Below, piece by piece: positions 19,114-27,680 of a stretch of 64,000 bases of DNA (position 1 is its first letter; every line of letters starts with the position of its first letter). The position numbers and the translations under genes are program-made. Source of the DNA: Pseudomonas sp. S30 (lineage in GTDB: Bacteria > Pseudomonadota > Gammaproteobacteria > Pseudomonadales > Pseudomonadaceae); assembly GCF_016518545.1 (NCBI RefSeq), contig NZ_JACVTO010000003.1, forward strand, positions 62,001-126,000, read 5' to 3'. The notes under the pieces are model-generated. The model was not told the origin of the DNA. It saw nothing but the letters and a program-made list of their open reading frames with translations, and searched no databases.

Positions 19114-19172
19114 GGCCGGCCCTCCCGCTGAAGGATTGTGACGGGTGGATCTGGAACGATCTTCTTGAGCAT
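19110..19172 (-). CDS. 20-codon ORF translationally coupled to the DUF3077-like gene
   Basis: ATG at 19172, eight bases after GGAG (context GGAGAAG). The peptide starts MLKKIVPDPP, which I recall as the usual N-terminus of related Pseudomonas small proteins, and ends in an ATGA overlap with the next ORF. Either a leader peptide that drives re-initiation, or the true N-terminus of one gene split by a frameshift. Cannot be decided from one sequence. Confidence 0.5.
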   Translation of the reverse strand: MLKKIVPDPPVTILQREGRP

Positions 19173-19190
19173 GGTGCTTCTCCTTGCGGC

Positions 19191-19310
19191 TCTCCGTAAT
19201 GACGCTCCGCGCCCATACGCCAATATGGGTGGGCGGAGCCGTGCGGGTTGGCGTGCCGGACAGAGAGAACCGGTGAGCCCGAAGGCTCCCACACACGGCC
19301 CCGCCCATGA
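19191..19310 (-). ncRNA. Structured leader RNA, C4-antisense-RNA-like
   Basis: Reading the minus strand from 19310: GGGCGG-GGCCGTG (5' arm, about 19293-19306) pairs with CACGGC-T-CCGCCC (about 19229-19243). This encloses two small hairpins, GAGCC-TTC-GGGCTC and CCGG...CCGG, followed by CACGCCAACCCGCACGG. The layout and the CCGG/ACGCCAACC blocks resemble phage C4 RNA as I remember it. A later hairpin CCCATA-TTGGCG-TATGGG with flanking CTCCGC/GCGGAG competes for part of the 3' arm. Ends about 20 bases before the leader ORF. Family assignment is tentative. Confidence 0.5.
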
Positions 19311-19470
19311 CGGGTGCAGCCATGCTGAACACCATCGCAGCAAGCGGCGGTGCTCGGTCTCTCTGTAGGCGGGACGCCAATCCCGAACCGCAGAATCTAC
19401 TGCGGCACGGCACGGTACTCAACCGGCCGTTATGTGTCAAAAATCTTCAGAAAACTCTGACCCCACCCCC

Positions 19471-19517
19471 AGCCCCACCCCGGTGCATCCTGTCGCCGCC
19501 TGCACCAGCACGGCCCT
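19471..19517 (+). promoter_or_regulatory. Two NtrC-like sites upstream of urtA
   Basis: Compared with the NtrC consensus TGCACC-N5-GGTGCA: 19471-19487 has a perfect right half (GGTGCA) and four of six in the left; 19501-19517 has a perfect left half (TGCACC) and a poor right half. Centres lie 30 bases apart, about three helical turns, and roughly 70-100 bases before the -24/-12 element. Confidence 0.5.
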
Positions 19518-19571
19518 CGTCCACGCCCCTTATCGAAGCGCAGGCCCTCTGCAACAAGGCTTCGCGCACCA

Positions 19572-19587
19572 CGGCACAGCCTTTGCA
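19572..19587 (+). promoter_or_regulatory. Sigma-54 promoter of urtA
   Basis: CGGCACAGCCTTTGCA keeps GG and GC at the exact 10-base spacing of -24/-12 promoters, with CAC after GG and TTGCA at -12. Predicted start near 19598 leaves a leader of about 36 bases before the urtA ATG. Confidence 0.65.
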
Positions 19588-19633
19588 ATCGCCCTCTGCA
19601 CCAGCATCACCCCCCATCCAGCGGAGAGAGCAC

Positions 19634-20899
19634 ATGAAGCGTCGCAGTCTGATCAAGGCCTTTACCCTCAGCGCATCGCTCGCGGCCATGGGCCTGAGCT
19701 GGAGCCTGCACGCCGCCGAGACCATCAAGGTCGGCATCCTGCATTCGCTGTCCGGCACCATGGCCATCTCCGAGACGTCGCTCAAGGACATGGCGCTGAT
19801 GACCATCGAGCAGATCAACGCCCAGGGCGGGGTCAACGGCAAGATGCTCGAGCCGGTGGTGGTGGACCCGGCGTCCAACTGGCCGCTGTTCGCCGAGAAG
19901 AGCCGTCAGTTGTTGACCCAGGACAAAGTGGCGGTGGTGTTCGGCTGCTGGACTTCGGTGTCGCGCAAGTCGGTGCTGCCGGTGTTCGAGGAACTCAACG
20001 GCCTGCTGTTCTACCCCGTGCAGTATGAAGGCGAGGAAATGTCGCCCAACGTGTTCTACACCGGCGCGGCGCCCAACCAGCAGGCGATTCCGGCCGTGGA
20101 ATACTTGATGAGCGAAGACGGCGGCAGCGCCAAGCGCTTCTTCCTGCTGGGCACCGACTACGTCTACCCGCGCACCACGAACAAGATTCTGCGCGCCTTC
20201 CTGCACAGCAAGGGTGTGGCCGACAAGGACATCGAAGAGGTGTACACCCCGTTCGGCCACAGCGATTACCAGACCATCGTCGCCAACATCAAGAAGTTCT
20301 CCGCTGGCGGCAAGACGGCAGTGATCTCCACCGTCAACGGCGACTCCAACGTGCCGTTCTACAAGGAACTGGCCAACCAGGGCCTGAAGGCCACCGAGGT
20401 GCCGGTGGTGGCGTTCTCGGTGGGTGAAGAGGAACTGCGCGGCATCGACACCAAGCCGCTGGTGGGCCACCTGGCCGCCTGGAACTACTTCGAGTCGGTG
20501 GAGAATCCGGTGAACGAGAAGTTCGTCGCCGACTGGAAGGCCTATGCCAAGGCCAAGGGCCTGCCAGGCGCCGACAAGGCGGTGACCAACGACCCGATGG
20601 AAGCCACCTACGTGGGCATCCACATGTGGGCGCAGGCCGTGGAGAAGGCCGGCAGCACCGATGTGGACAAGGTGCGCCAGGCCCTGGCCGGGCAGACCTT
20701 CGCGGCGCCGTCGGGCTTCACCCTGACCATGGACGCCACCAATCACCACCTGCACAAGCCGGTGATGATCGGCGAAATCCAGGACGACGGGCAGTTCAGC
20801 GTGGTGTGGCAGACCGAGCAGCCACTGCGGGCGCAGCCCTGGAGCCCGTTCATTCCGGGCAACGACAAGCGGCCTGATCATCCGGTGAAGGGCCAGTGA
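19634..20899 (+). CDS. urtA: Urea ABC transporter substrate-binding protein
   Basis: 421 residues. The signal peptide begins MKRRSLIKAF, a twin-arginine-like motif, then a hydrophobic run ending HAAE. The mature part opens IKVGILHSLSGTMAISE and contains VVFGCWTSVSRKSVLPV, LLFYPVQYEGEE and GTDYVYPRTTNK, the UrtA/AmiC-type periplasmic-binding fold. Binds urea and delivers it to UrtBC. RBS GGAGAG. Hairpins at 20909-20990 lie between it and urtB, as is common for strongly expressed binding proteins. A sigma-54 promoter lies upstream. Confidence 0.95.
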   Translation: MKRRSLIKAFTLSASLAAMGLSWSLHAAETIKVGILHSLSGTMAISETSLKDMALMTIEQINAQGGVNGKMLEPVVVDPASNWPLFAEKSRQLLTQDKVAVVFGCWTSVSRKSVLPVFEELNGLLFYPVQYEGEEMSPNVFYTGAAPNQQAIPAVEYLMSEDGGSAKRFFLLGTDYVYPRTTNKILRAFLHSKGVADKDIEEVYTPFGHSDYQTIVANIKKFSAGGKTAVISTVNGDSNVPFYKELANQGLKATEVPVVAFSVGEEELRGIDTKPLVGHLAAWNYFESVENPVNEKFVADWKAYAKAKGLPGADKAVTNDPMEATYVGIHMWAQAVEKAGSTDVDKVRQALAGQTFAAPSGFTLTMDATNHHLHKPVMIGEIQDDGQFSVVWQTEQPLRAQPWSPFIPGNDKRPDHPVKGQ

Positions 20900-20908
20900 G
20901 ACCCGGGG

Positions 20909-20990
20909 CCGCGCCGCGGCCCATTCGCGGCGGTGCCCGCTGCTGCAGCCTCTGAGGCAGCAGGTTCATCCGCGAAGCTTTTACCGTCGA
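20909..20990 (+). repeat. Inverted repeats in the urtA-urtB spacer
   Basis: GGGCCGC-GCC-GCGGCCC at the start, then GCTGCTGC...GCAGCAG around CAGCCTCTGAG. A flanking TTCGCGG / CCGCGAA pair could close the whole. Resembles a degenerate REP-type element; likely protects the urtA message or reduces read-through. Confidence 0.55.
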
Positions 20991-21006
20991 TTTCCAGGAC
21001 TGCCGC

Positions 21007-22494
21007 ATGCTCAAACTCCTGCTGACCCTCCTGCTGTTACTGCCCCTGGCCGCCCAGGCCAGCGAGGCCGAACTGTTTCTCGCCGCCAAGCCCGCCGAGC
21101 AGGCCAACCTGCTCGAGGGCTGGGCCGCGCAGCCCGATGCCGCACGCCTGCCGCTGCTGGAAAACCTGCGCGAAGGTCGCGTCGCCAGCGACGACTCGCG
21201 CAAGGTACGGCTGAACAACCGCCTGCGCGGGCTGATCGACAACGCCCTGGCCAGCCATCAGCTGTTCGCCCGGGACGCCGCCGTGCGCCTGGCCGCTGCG
21301 CAGCAATTGCAGAAGAGCGCGCAGCCGGCGCAGATGGCCGTGCTCGACCGCGCCTTCACCCAGGAAGCCGACCCTGCGGTGCATGCCGCGCTGGGCCTGG
21401 CCCTGGCCAACCTGCAACTGGGCGCCAGCGAGCCGCGCGTGCGCCTGGCCGCCGTGCGCCTGCTGGGCGAGACCGGCGACCCGCTTGCGCGCACCCGACT
21501 CGAAGCGCTGCTGCAACCGGATGCGGAAACCGATGCCAACGTGCGCATCGCTGCCGAGACCAGCCTGGCCCAGGTCAAGCGCAAACTGCTGGTCGGCGAG
21601 CTGCTCGGCCAGGCCTTCAGCGGCCTCTCGCTCGGCTCGATCCTGCTGCTGGCCGCGCTGGGCCTGGCCATCACCTTCGGCCTGCTGGGGGTGATCAACA
21701 TGGCCCACGGCGAGATGCTGATGCTCGGCGCCTACAGCACCTACCTGGTGCAGGTGCTGATGCAACGCTACGCACCGGGCGCCGTGGCGTTCTACCCGCT
21801 GATCGCGCTGCCGGTGGCGTTCATGGTGAGCGCCGGGGTGGGCATGGCGCTGGAGCGCACGGTCATCCGCCACCTCTACGGCCGGCCCCTGGAAACCCTG
21901 CTGGCCACCTGGGGCATCAGCCTGATCCTGATCCAGGCGGTGCGCCTGCTGTTCGGCGCGCAGAACGTCGAAGTCAGCAACCCGGCCTGGCTGTCCGGTG
22001 GCATCCAGGTGCTGCCGAACCTGGTGCTGCCCTACAACCGCCTGGTGATCATCGGCTTCGCCCTGGCGGTGGTGCTGCTCACCTGGCTGCTGCTCAACCG
22101 TACACGGCTGGGCCTGAACGTGCGTGCGGTGACCCAGAACCGCCACATGGCCGCCTGCTGCGGGGTGTCCACCGGGCGCGTGGACATGCTCGCCTTCGGC
22201 CTGGGCTCGGGCATCGCCGGGCTGGGTGGCGTGGCCCTGAGTCAGGTCGGCAACGTCGGCCCGGACCTGGGCCAGAGCTACATCATCGACTCGTTCCTGG
22301 TGGTGGTGCTCGGCGGCGTCGGGCAGCTGGCCGGCAGCCTCTGGGCGGCCTTCGGCCTGGGCATCGCCAACAAACTGCTGGAGCCGCAGATCGGCGCCGT
22401 ACTCGGCAAGATCCTCATCCTTGCGTTGATCATTCTGTTCATCCAGAAGCGTCCGCAAGGCCTGTTCGCCCTCAAGGGACGGGTAATCGACTGA
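21007..22494 (+). CDS. urtB: Urea ABC transporter permease UrtB
   Basis: 495 residues, longer than liv-type permeases because residues about 20-195 form an exported, HEAT-like alanine/leucine-rich domain after a signal sequence (LLTLLLLLPLAAQA). The membrane part starts near 200 (LGQAFSGLSLGSILLLAALGLAITFGLLG, INMAHGEMLMLGAY) and ends with the LivH/UrtB pattern. The long N-terminal domain is normal for UrtB. Forms the channel with UrtC. Ends in a TGATG junction with urtC. Confidence 0.95.
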   Translation: MLKLLLTLLLLLPLAAQASEAELFLAAKPAEQANLLEGWAAQPDAARLPLLENLREGRVASDDSRKVRLNNRLRGLIDNALASHQLFARDAAVRLAAAQQLQKSAQPAQMAVLDRAFTQEADPAVHAALGLALANLQLGASEPRVRLAAVRLLGETGDPLARTRLEALLQPDAETDANVRIAAETSLAQVKRKLLVGELLGQAFSGLSLGSILLLAALGLAITFGLLGVINMAHGEMLMLGAYSTYLVQVLMQRYAPGAVAFYPLIALPVAFMVSAGVGMALERTVIRHLYGRPLETLLATWGISLILIQAVRLLFGAQNVEVSNPAWLSGGIQVLPNLVLPYNRLVIIGFALAVVLLTWLLLNRTRLGLNVRAVTQNRHMAACCGVSTGRVDMLAFGLGSGIAGLGGVALSQVGNVGPDLGQSYIIDSFLVVVLGGVGQLAGSLWAAFGLGIANKLLEPQIGAVLGKILILALIILFIQKRPQGLFALKGRVID

Positions 22495-23573
22495 TGAACC
22501 AGCCACTGCTTGTCACCGCCGCGCGCAAGGCCGGTCCCCGGCTGACCCTCACCCTCGGCACCCTGGTGGTGCTGGGATTGCTGGCATTGCCGCTGCTTTC
22601 CCTGCTGCCAGCCGATAACCCCTGGCAGGTCTCGGCCTACACCCTGACGCTGGTGGGCAAGATTCTCTGCTATGCCATCGTCGCCCTGGCCCTGGACCTG
22701 GTGTGGGGTTACGCCGGGCTGCTGTCGCTGGGCCATGGCCTGTTTTTCGCCCTGGGTGGCTACGCCATGGGCATGTACCTGATGCGCCAGGCCGCTGGCG
22801 ACGGCCTGCCCGCGTTCATGAGCTTCCTGTCGTGGAGCGAGCTGCCCTGGTACTGGGCCGGCACCCAGCACTTCGCCTGGGCCTTGTGCCTGGTGGTGCT
22901 GGCGCCGGGCTTGCTGGCGCTGGTGTTCGGCTGGTTCGCCTTCCGCTCGCGGATCAAGGGCGTGTACTTCTCGATCATGACCCAGGCCCTGACCTTCGCC
23001 GGCATGCTGCTGTTCTTCCGCAACGAGACCGGTTTTGGTGGCAACAACGGCTTCACCAGCTTTCGCACCCTGCTGGGCTTCGACATCGCCGCGCCAGGCA
23101 CCCGGGCGGTGCTGTTCCTGCTCACCGTGGCGCTGCTGCTGGGCAGCCTGCTGCTGTGCTGGCGGCTGACCCACAGCAAGTTCGGGCGCCTGCTCACCGC
23201 CCTGCGCGACGCCGAGAACCGGCTGATGTTCTGCGGCTACGACCCGCGCGGCTTCAAGCTGCTGGTGTGGGTGCTCAGCGCCGTGCTGTGCGGCCTGGCC
23301 GGGGCGTTGTACGTGCCGCAGGTAGGCATCATCAACCCCAGCGAGATGTCGCCGACCAACTCCATCGAGGCCGCCGTGTGGGTGGCGCTGGGCGGGCGCG
23401 GCACGCTGATCGGCCCCCTGCTCGGCGCGGGCCTGGTCAATGGCATGAAGAGCTGGTTCACCGTGGCCTTCCCGGAGTTCTGGCTGTTCTTCCTCGGCGC
23501 ATTGTTCATCCTGGTCACCCTGTACCTGCCCAAAGGGGTGGTGGGGTTGCTGAAGAAAAGGAGCCAGCCATGA
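22494..23573 (+). CDS. urtC: Urea ABC transporter permease UrtC
   Basis: 359 residues with about ten helices. The LivM/UrtC hallmark DLVWGYAGLLSLGHGLFFALGGYAMGMYL lies at about 70-98, and the cytoplasmic loop that contacts the ATPase is near 245 (LRDAENRLMFCGYDPRGFKL). One-base overlap with urtB and an ATGA overlap with urtD indicate translational coupling. Confidence 0.95.
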   Translation: MNQPLLVTAARKAGPRLTLTLGTLVVLGLLALPLLSLLPADNPWQVSAYTLTLVGKILCYAIVALALDLVWGYAGLLSLGHGLFFALGGYAMGMYLMRQAAGDGLPAFMSFLSWSELPWYWAGTQHFAWALCLVVLAPGLLALVFGWFAFRSRIKGVYFSIMTQALTFAGMLLFFRNETGFGGNNGFTSFRTLLGFDIAAPGTRAVLFLLTVALLLGSLLLCWRLTHSKFGRLLTALRDAENRLMFCGYDPRGFKLLVWVLSAVLCGLAGALYVPQVGIINPSEMSPTNSIEAAVWVALGGRGTLIGPLLGAGLVNGMKSWFTVAFPEFWLFFLGALFILVTLYLPKGVVGLLKKRSQP

Positions 23574-24427
23574 GAGGCCTGCCTGCGGTGCATCCGGAAT
23601 TCATGCTGGAGCCGGCGTTCGATCAGTTCGGCAGTGGCCGCGAGGCCATCGGCCTGGGCCAGCCACGCAAGCGCGGGCTGGACACCCGCCACGGCACGGT
23701 GCTGAGCCTGGAAGACATCAGCGTCAGTTTCGACGGTTTCAAGGCGCTCAATGCCCTGACCCTGTACATCGGCGTCGGCGAGCTGCGCTGCATCATCGGC
23801 CCCAACGGCGCAGGCAAGACCACGATGATGGACGTGATCACCGGCAAGACCCGTCCCGACACCGGCTCGGCGTTCTTCGGCGACACCCTGGACCTGACGC
23901 GCCTGAGCGAATTCCAGATCGCCCAGGCCGGCATCGGGCGCAAGTTCCAGAAGCCCACGGTGTTCGAAGCGCTGACGGTGTTCGAGAACCTCGAGCTGGC
24001 GCTCAAGACCGACAAATCGGTGTGGGCCAGCCTGGGCGCGCGCCTGAGCGACGAGCAGCGTGCACGCATCGACCAGGTGCTGAGCACCGTGCGCCTGCAG
24101 TCCCTGGCCTCGCGCCAGGCCGGGCTGCTGTCCCACGGCCAGAAGCAGTTCCTGGAAATCGCCATGCTGCTGCTGCAGGAGCCGCAACTGCTGCTGCTCG
24201 ACGAGCCGGTGGCGGGCATGACCGATGCCGAGACCGAGTTCACCGCCGAGCTGTTCAAGGGGTTGGCGGGCAGCCATTCGCTGATGGTGGTGGAGCACGA
24301 CATGGGCTTCGTCGGCAGCATCGCCGATCACGTGACGGTGCTGCACCAGGGCTCGGTGCTGGCCGAAGGATCGCTGGCCCAGGTGCAGGCCAACGAGCAG
24401 GTGGTCGAGGTGTACCTCGGTCGTTGA
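23570..24427 (+). CDS. urtD: Urea ABC transporter ATPase UrtD
   Basis: 285 residues with a 35-residue N-terminal extension before the ATPase fold. Walker A GPNGAGKTT, ABC signature LSHGQKQFLEI, Walker B LLLLDEPVAG and switch His in VVEHDM are all present. LivG-class ATPase pairing with UrtE. The frame is open far upstream inside urtC; 23570 is chosen because ATGA overlaps the urtC stop and follows AGGAG. Confidence 0.95.
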   Translation: MRGLPAVHPEFMLEPAFDQFGSGREAIGLGQPRKRGLDTRHGTVLSLEDISVSFDGFKALNALTLYIGVGELRCIIGPNGAGKTTMMDVITGKTRPDTGSAFFGDTLDLTRLSEFQIAQAGIGRKFQKPTVFEALTVFENLELALKTDKSVWASLGARLSDEQRARIDQVLSTVRLQSLASRQAGLLSHGQKQFLEIAMLLLQEPQLLLLDEPVAGMTDAETEFTAELFKGLAGSHSLMVVEHDMGFVGSIADHVTVLHQGSVLAEGSLAQVQANEQVVEVYLGR

Positions 24428-24485
24428 ATTGATCTGAAACGGCGGTGGCCCCTCACGGTTCACCCCATTCACCAGGACCCATGCC

Positions 24486-25184
24486 ATGCTCAACATCGAC
24501 ACCCTGCATCAATACTACGGCGGCAGCCACATCCTGCGCGGCCTGTCGTTCGAGGCCAAGGTCGGCGAAGTCACCTGCCTGCTCGGTCGCAACGGCGTGG
24601 GCAAGACCACCCTGCTGCGCTGCCTGATGGGCCTGGTGCCGGCACGCGAGGGCCGCATCGAATGGGAAGGCAAGCCCATCACCACGCTCAAGCCGCAACA
24701 GCGGGTCCAGGCCGGGATCGCCTACGTCCCCCAGGGCCGGGAGATCTTCGCGCGCCTTACCGTCGAGGAGAACCTGCTGATGGGCCTGTCACGCTTCCCC
24801 GCCCGCGAAGCGCGCCAGGTGCCGGCGTTCATCTACGAGCTGTTCCCCGTGCTCGAACAGATGAAGCAGCGCCGCGGTGGCGACCTGTCCGGCGGCCAGC
24901 AGCAGCAACTGGCGATCGGTCGGGCGCTGGCCAGCCGGCCGCGCCTGCTGATTCTCGACGAGCCCACCGAAGGCATCCAGCCCTCGGTGATCAAGGAAAT
25001 CGGCGCCGTGATCGGCCGACTGGCGCAGCGTGGCGACATGGCGATCCTGCTGGTGGAGCAGTTCTACGACTTCGCCGAATCGCTGGCCGACCAGTACCTG
25101 GTGATGGCCCGGGGCGAGATCGTCCAGCGTGGCCGAGGCGAAAACATGCAGGCCGAAGGTGTGCGCGGGCTGGTAACCATTTAA
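24486..25184 (+). CDS. urtE: Urea ABC transporter ATPase UrtE
   Basis: 232 residues, LivF class. Walker A GRNGVGKTT, signature LSGGQQQQLAIGRAL, Walker B LLILDEPTEGIQPS and LLVEQF near the end. Powers urea import with UrtD. The 58-base spacer from urtD has no terminator. The acetyltransferase gene follows 30 bases later and may share the transcript. Confidence 0.95.
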   Translation: MLNIDTLHQYYGGSHILRGLSFEAKVGEVTCLLGRNGVGKTTLLRCLMGLVPAREGRIEWEGKPITTLKPQQRVQAGIAYVPQGREIFARLTVEENLLMGLSRFPAREARQVPAFIYELFPVLEQMKQRRGGDLSGGQQQQLAIGRALASRPRLLILDEPTEGIQPSVIKEIGAVIGRLAQRGDMAILLVEQFYDFAESLADQYLVMARGEIVQRGRGENMQAEGVRGLVTI

Positions 25185-25214
25185 TCTGCGGCCTCGACTT
25201 CGCGAGACACTGCC

Positions 25215-25730
25215 ATGAGCCACGACATCCGCGATGCCCGCCCCGACGAGGTGGCCGGCATCCTCGACATCTACAACGACGCCGTGCGCCACACCACGGC
25301 GATCTGGAACGAAACCCCGGTGGACCTGGCCAACCGCCAGGCCTGGTTCGCGGCGCGCGCCGAGCAGGGCTATCCGATCCTGGTGGCGAGCGATGCCAGC
25401 GGCGTGCTGGGCTATGCCTCGTTCGGCGACTGGCGCCCGTTCGAAGGCTTTCGCCTGACGGTGGAGCATTCGGTGTACGTGCGCAGCGACCAGCGCGGCA
25501 GGGGCCTGGGGCCGGTGCTGATGCAGGCGCTGATCGAGCGCGCGCGGGACTGCGGCAAGCACATGATGGTCGCGGCCATCGAGAGCGGCAATGCTGCGTC
25601 GATCCGCCTGCACGAGCGCCTGGGGTTCGTCGTCACCGGGCAGATGCCCCAGGTGGGCGTGAAGTTCGGGCGCTGGCTGGACCTGACATTCATGCAGTTG
25701 AAGCTGGACTCGGCGCAGCAGCCTGGGTAA
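25215..25730 (+). CDS. GNAT N-acetyltransferase (phosphinothricin/methionine-sulfoximine type)
   Basis: 171 residues. GNAT blocks: IRDARPDEVAGILDIYNDAV at the start, the acetyl-CoA loop RSDQRGRGLGPVLM near residue 95, and AIESGNAASIRLHERLGF. The pattern W-x-E-x-PVDL-x-NRQAWF matches the Pat/YncA group, which acetylate glutamate-analogue toxins such as methionine sulfoximine. Placement after urt is the same as I recall in other pseudomonads; a role in nitrogen-metabolism protection is inference. Confidence 0.88.
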   Translation: MSHDIRDARPDEVAGILDIYNDAVRHTTAIWNETPVDLANRQAWFAARAEQGYPILVASDASGVLGYASFGDWRPFEGFRLTVEHSVYVRSDQRGRGLGPVLMQALIERARDCGKHMMVAAIESGNAASIRLHERLGFVVTGQMPQVGVKFGRWLDLTFMQLKLDSAQQPG

Positions 25731-25812
25731 GACGTCCTTCACTTGCCCAAGCGCTTGACGCCCAAGGCCGCGAAGGTAGCTCTGAGCCGAACCTTCTCGC
25801 AGGTGCAACGGC

Positions 25813-26142
25813 CTAGAGATGCCGGGCCAACAGGGTCTTGGGGCGGTCGATGTCGTAGTAGCCGATCAGCTCCTCGACCTGCTCCCCAGCGCTGAAGATC
25901 AATAACGTCGGCGCAGACTGCACCGCATATTTTTCCGCGATGGCTGGACTGTCGACCAATGAAAGGCGGAAGAAGTCCGCGCCATGCTCGCTGGATGCCC
26001 ACTCGTCTACCACGGTACTCATGCGCTTGCTGGCGTTCTCGACGCCACCGGCCTTGTACTTGAAGAACTCGACCACCACTGGCCGGGTCGCCTTCAGCAC
26101 CTTGTCATCGAATTGCGCTTGGTCGATCGTCAGCACACTCAT
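25813..26142 (-). CDS. Thioredoxin-fold protein lacking the CXXC active site
   Basis: 109 residues. VVVEFFKYKAGGVENASKRM (about 22-41) lines up with the thioredoxin active-site strand and helix, but the CGPC position reads KAGG. The cis-proline region is kept (SAPTLLIFSAGEQVEELIGY). There is no cysteine in the whole protein, so it cannot be a dithiol oxidoreductase. A binding or chaperone-like role is likely. RBS GGAG eight bases before the ATG. Runs in the same direction as cbpA-cbpM upstream, 101 bases away. Confidence 0.75.
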   Translation of the reverse strand: MSVLTIDQAQFDDKVLKATRPVVVEFFKYKAGGVENASKRMSTVVDEWASSEHGADFFRLSLVDSPAIAEKYAVQSAPTLLIFSAGEQVEELIGYYDIDRPKTLLARHL

Positions 26143-26243
26143 GATTGACGCTCCACAGAAAGGACCTAGGGTTCATACCGCAGTCCTCACGCTAGAGTCG
26201 CGCCTGGCGCACGTCTACTGACACAATTGTCAGGGTGCGCCGC

Positions 26244-26549
26244 TCAGCCCTGCACGAAACGCCCCAACCGCTGGCGCAGCATGCTGTTCTCGCTGCGCAA
26301 CTGCTGCACTTCCTCCAGCAGTTCCAGGGCCAGCGCCACGCCTTCCCACTCCAGTTCCAGCTCCTGATGCAACTTGACCGCCCGCTTGACCTTCACCGGG
26401 GCATGGTCGTCGAACAGCCAGTCGTCCGGCGTTCGCCCGGACGGCTCGACGATGCCGTGCTCGACGATCTCGATCACGCACTCGGCCGTGAGGTCGGCTT
26501 CCTGGCAGAGGGTTGGCATGTCCAGTCGAACGATCAGGGTGCTGCTCAT
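26244..26549 (-). CDS. cbpM: Chaperone modulator CbpM
   Basis: 101 residues, the usual CbpM length. Acidic N-terminal MerR-like helical domain (LTAECVIEIVEHGIVEPSG) and a C-terminal coiled coil (ELLEEVQQLRSENSMLRQRL). CbpM binds the J domain of CbpA and blocks its work with DnaK. ATG at 26549 lies two bases after the cbpA stop; a GTG two codons earlier overlaps that stop. Confidence 0.93.
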   Translation of the reverse strand: MSSTLIVRLDMPTLCQEADLTAECVIEIVEHGIVEPSGRTPDDWLFDDHAPVKVKRAVKLHQELELEWEGVALALELLEEVQQLRSENSMLRQRLGRFVQG

Positions 26550-26551
26550 GG

Positions 26552-27517
26552 TCACTTACTCCATTGAGTCCTCGGGTCGAACGCGGCCCGCTCGGCGAGC
26601 TTGGTCCACAGTTCGCGGGTGGTGGCGTCGGAGCTGCTGGGCATCACCACCTTGAGCTGGGCGTACAGGTTGCCGCGCTCGCCCTGCTTGTTGGTCAGGC
26701 CCATGCCCGGTACCCGCAGGCGCTGTCCGCTCTGGCTGTCGGGGCGGATGGTCAGATTGATCTTGCCGGTCAGCGTCGGCACCGCCACCTTGGTGCCCAG
26801 CGCCGCCTCCCAGGGGGCCAGCGGCACGGTGATGATCAGGTCGTGGCCTTCGACGTCGAACAGCGGATGCGGGGCCATGCGCAGGGTCAGGAACAGATCG
26901 CCGTTGGGACCGCCGCCGGCACCTGGTGCCCCCTGGCCCTTGAGGCGGATGCGTTCGCCGTCGGTGACGCCGGCCGGGATCTTCACGTTCAGCGTCTTGG
27001 TGGTGAAGCCGGTGCGCTGCCCGGCCGCGTTGGTCTGCGGCACCTGAAAGCTGATCTGTTTGGACTCCTTGCTCAGGGTCTCCTCGAGAAACACCGCCAA
27101 TTCCAGTTCCACGTCCTGCCCTCGCCTGCCGGCACTGCGCTGCTGTTGCTGGCCGCGCGCGCCGCCAAAGGGATTGCCACCACGGGCACCGAAGATCGAG
27201 CTGAAGAAGTCGGAGAAGTCGCCGCCCTCGAAACCAGCGCCAGCGCCGCCCCCGCGGTTTTCCCAGCCGGGAGGCGCCTGGAACGGTCGGCCGTGCTGGC
27301 CGCCGTACTTGCGGATCTCGTCGTACTCGGCGCGCTTGGTGGCGTCGCCCAGCACTTCGTAGGCCTCGTTGGCCTCCTTGAACTTGTCTTCGGCGTCGCG
27401 TTCCTTGCTGACGTCGGGGTGGTACTTGCGCGCCAGCTTGCGGTACGCGGCCTTGATCGCCTTCTCGTCCGCCGCCGGATCCACGCCCAGTACCTTGTAG
27501 TAGTCTTTGAAGTCCAT
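26552..27517 (-). CDS. cbpA: Curved-DNA-binding DnaJ-like co-chaperone CbpA
   Basis: 321 residues. J domain 1-70 with [20 protein letters not shown] (HPD at about 34-36), a Gly/Phe-rich linker about 80-140, no zinc-finger domain, then two C-terminal substrate domains ([40 protein letters not shown]). This is the type-II Hsp40 layout of CbpA. Partner of DnaK and of the divergent Hsp70-like gene by location. First gene of the cbpA-cbpM pair. Confidence 0.95.
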   Translation of the reverse strand: MDFKDYYKVLGVDPAADEKAIKAAYRKLARKYHPDVSKERDAEDKFKEANEAYEVLGDATKRAEYDEIRKYGGQHGRPFQAPPGWENRGGGAGAGFEGGDFSDFFSSIFGARGGNPFGGARGQQQQRSAGRRGQDVELELAVFLEETLSKESKQISFQVPQTNAAGQRTGFTTKTLNVKIPAGVTDGERIRLKGQGAPGAGGGPNGDLFLTLRMAPHPLFDVEGHDLIITVPLAPWEAALGTKVAVPTLTGKINLTIRPDSQSGQRLRVPGMGLTNKQGERGNLYAQLKVVMPSSSDATTRELWTKLAERAAFDPRTQWSK

Positions 27518-27680
27518 CTAAGGATCACCAGTGTGAATGTTCGTGTTGCATCTGAAGATAAGGGCCAAGCATAGCCTTTCAAGGTTCGCTTGGGGTTGCG
27601 ATATGGCAGACGATCGGCCTTGATTCTCCCGGCCACTGGCATAAACTGCGCGGCCGTTTCGCCTCCGGAAGCTTTTCTCC

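Noticed and set aside
26218..26233. Hairpin CTGACA/TGTCAG as a terminator of cbpA-cbpM
   Set aside because: Six-base stem with no U-run on the minus strand; too weak to call.
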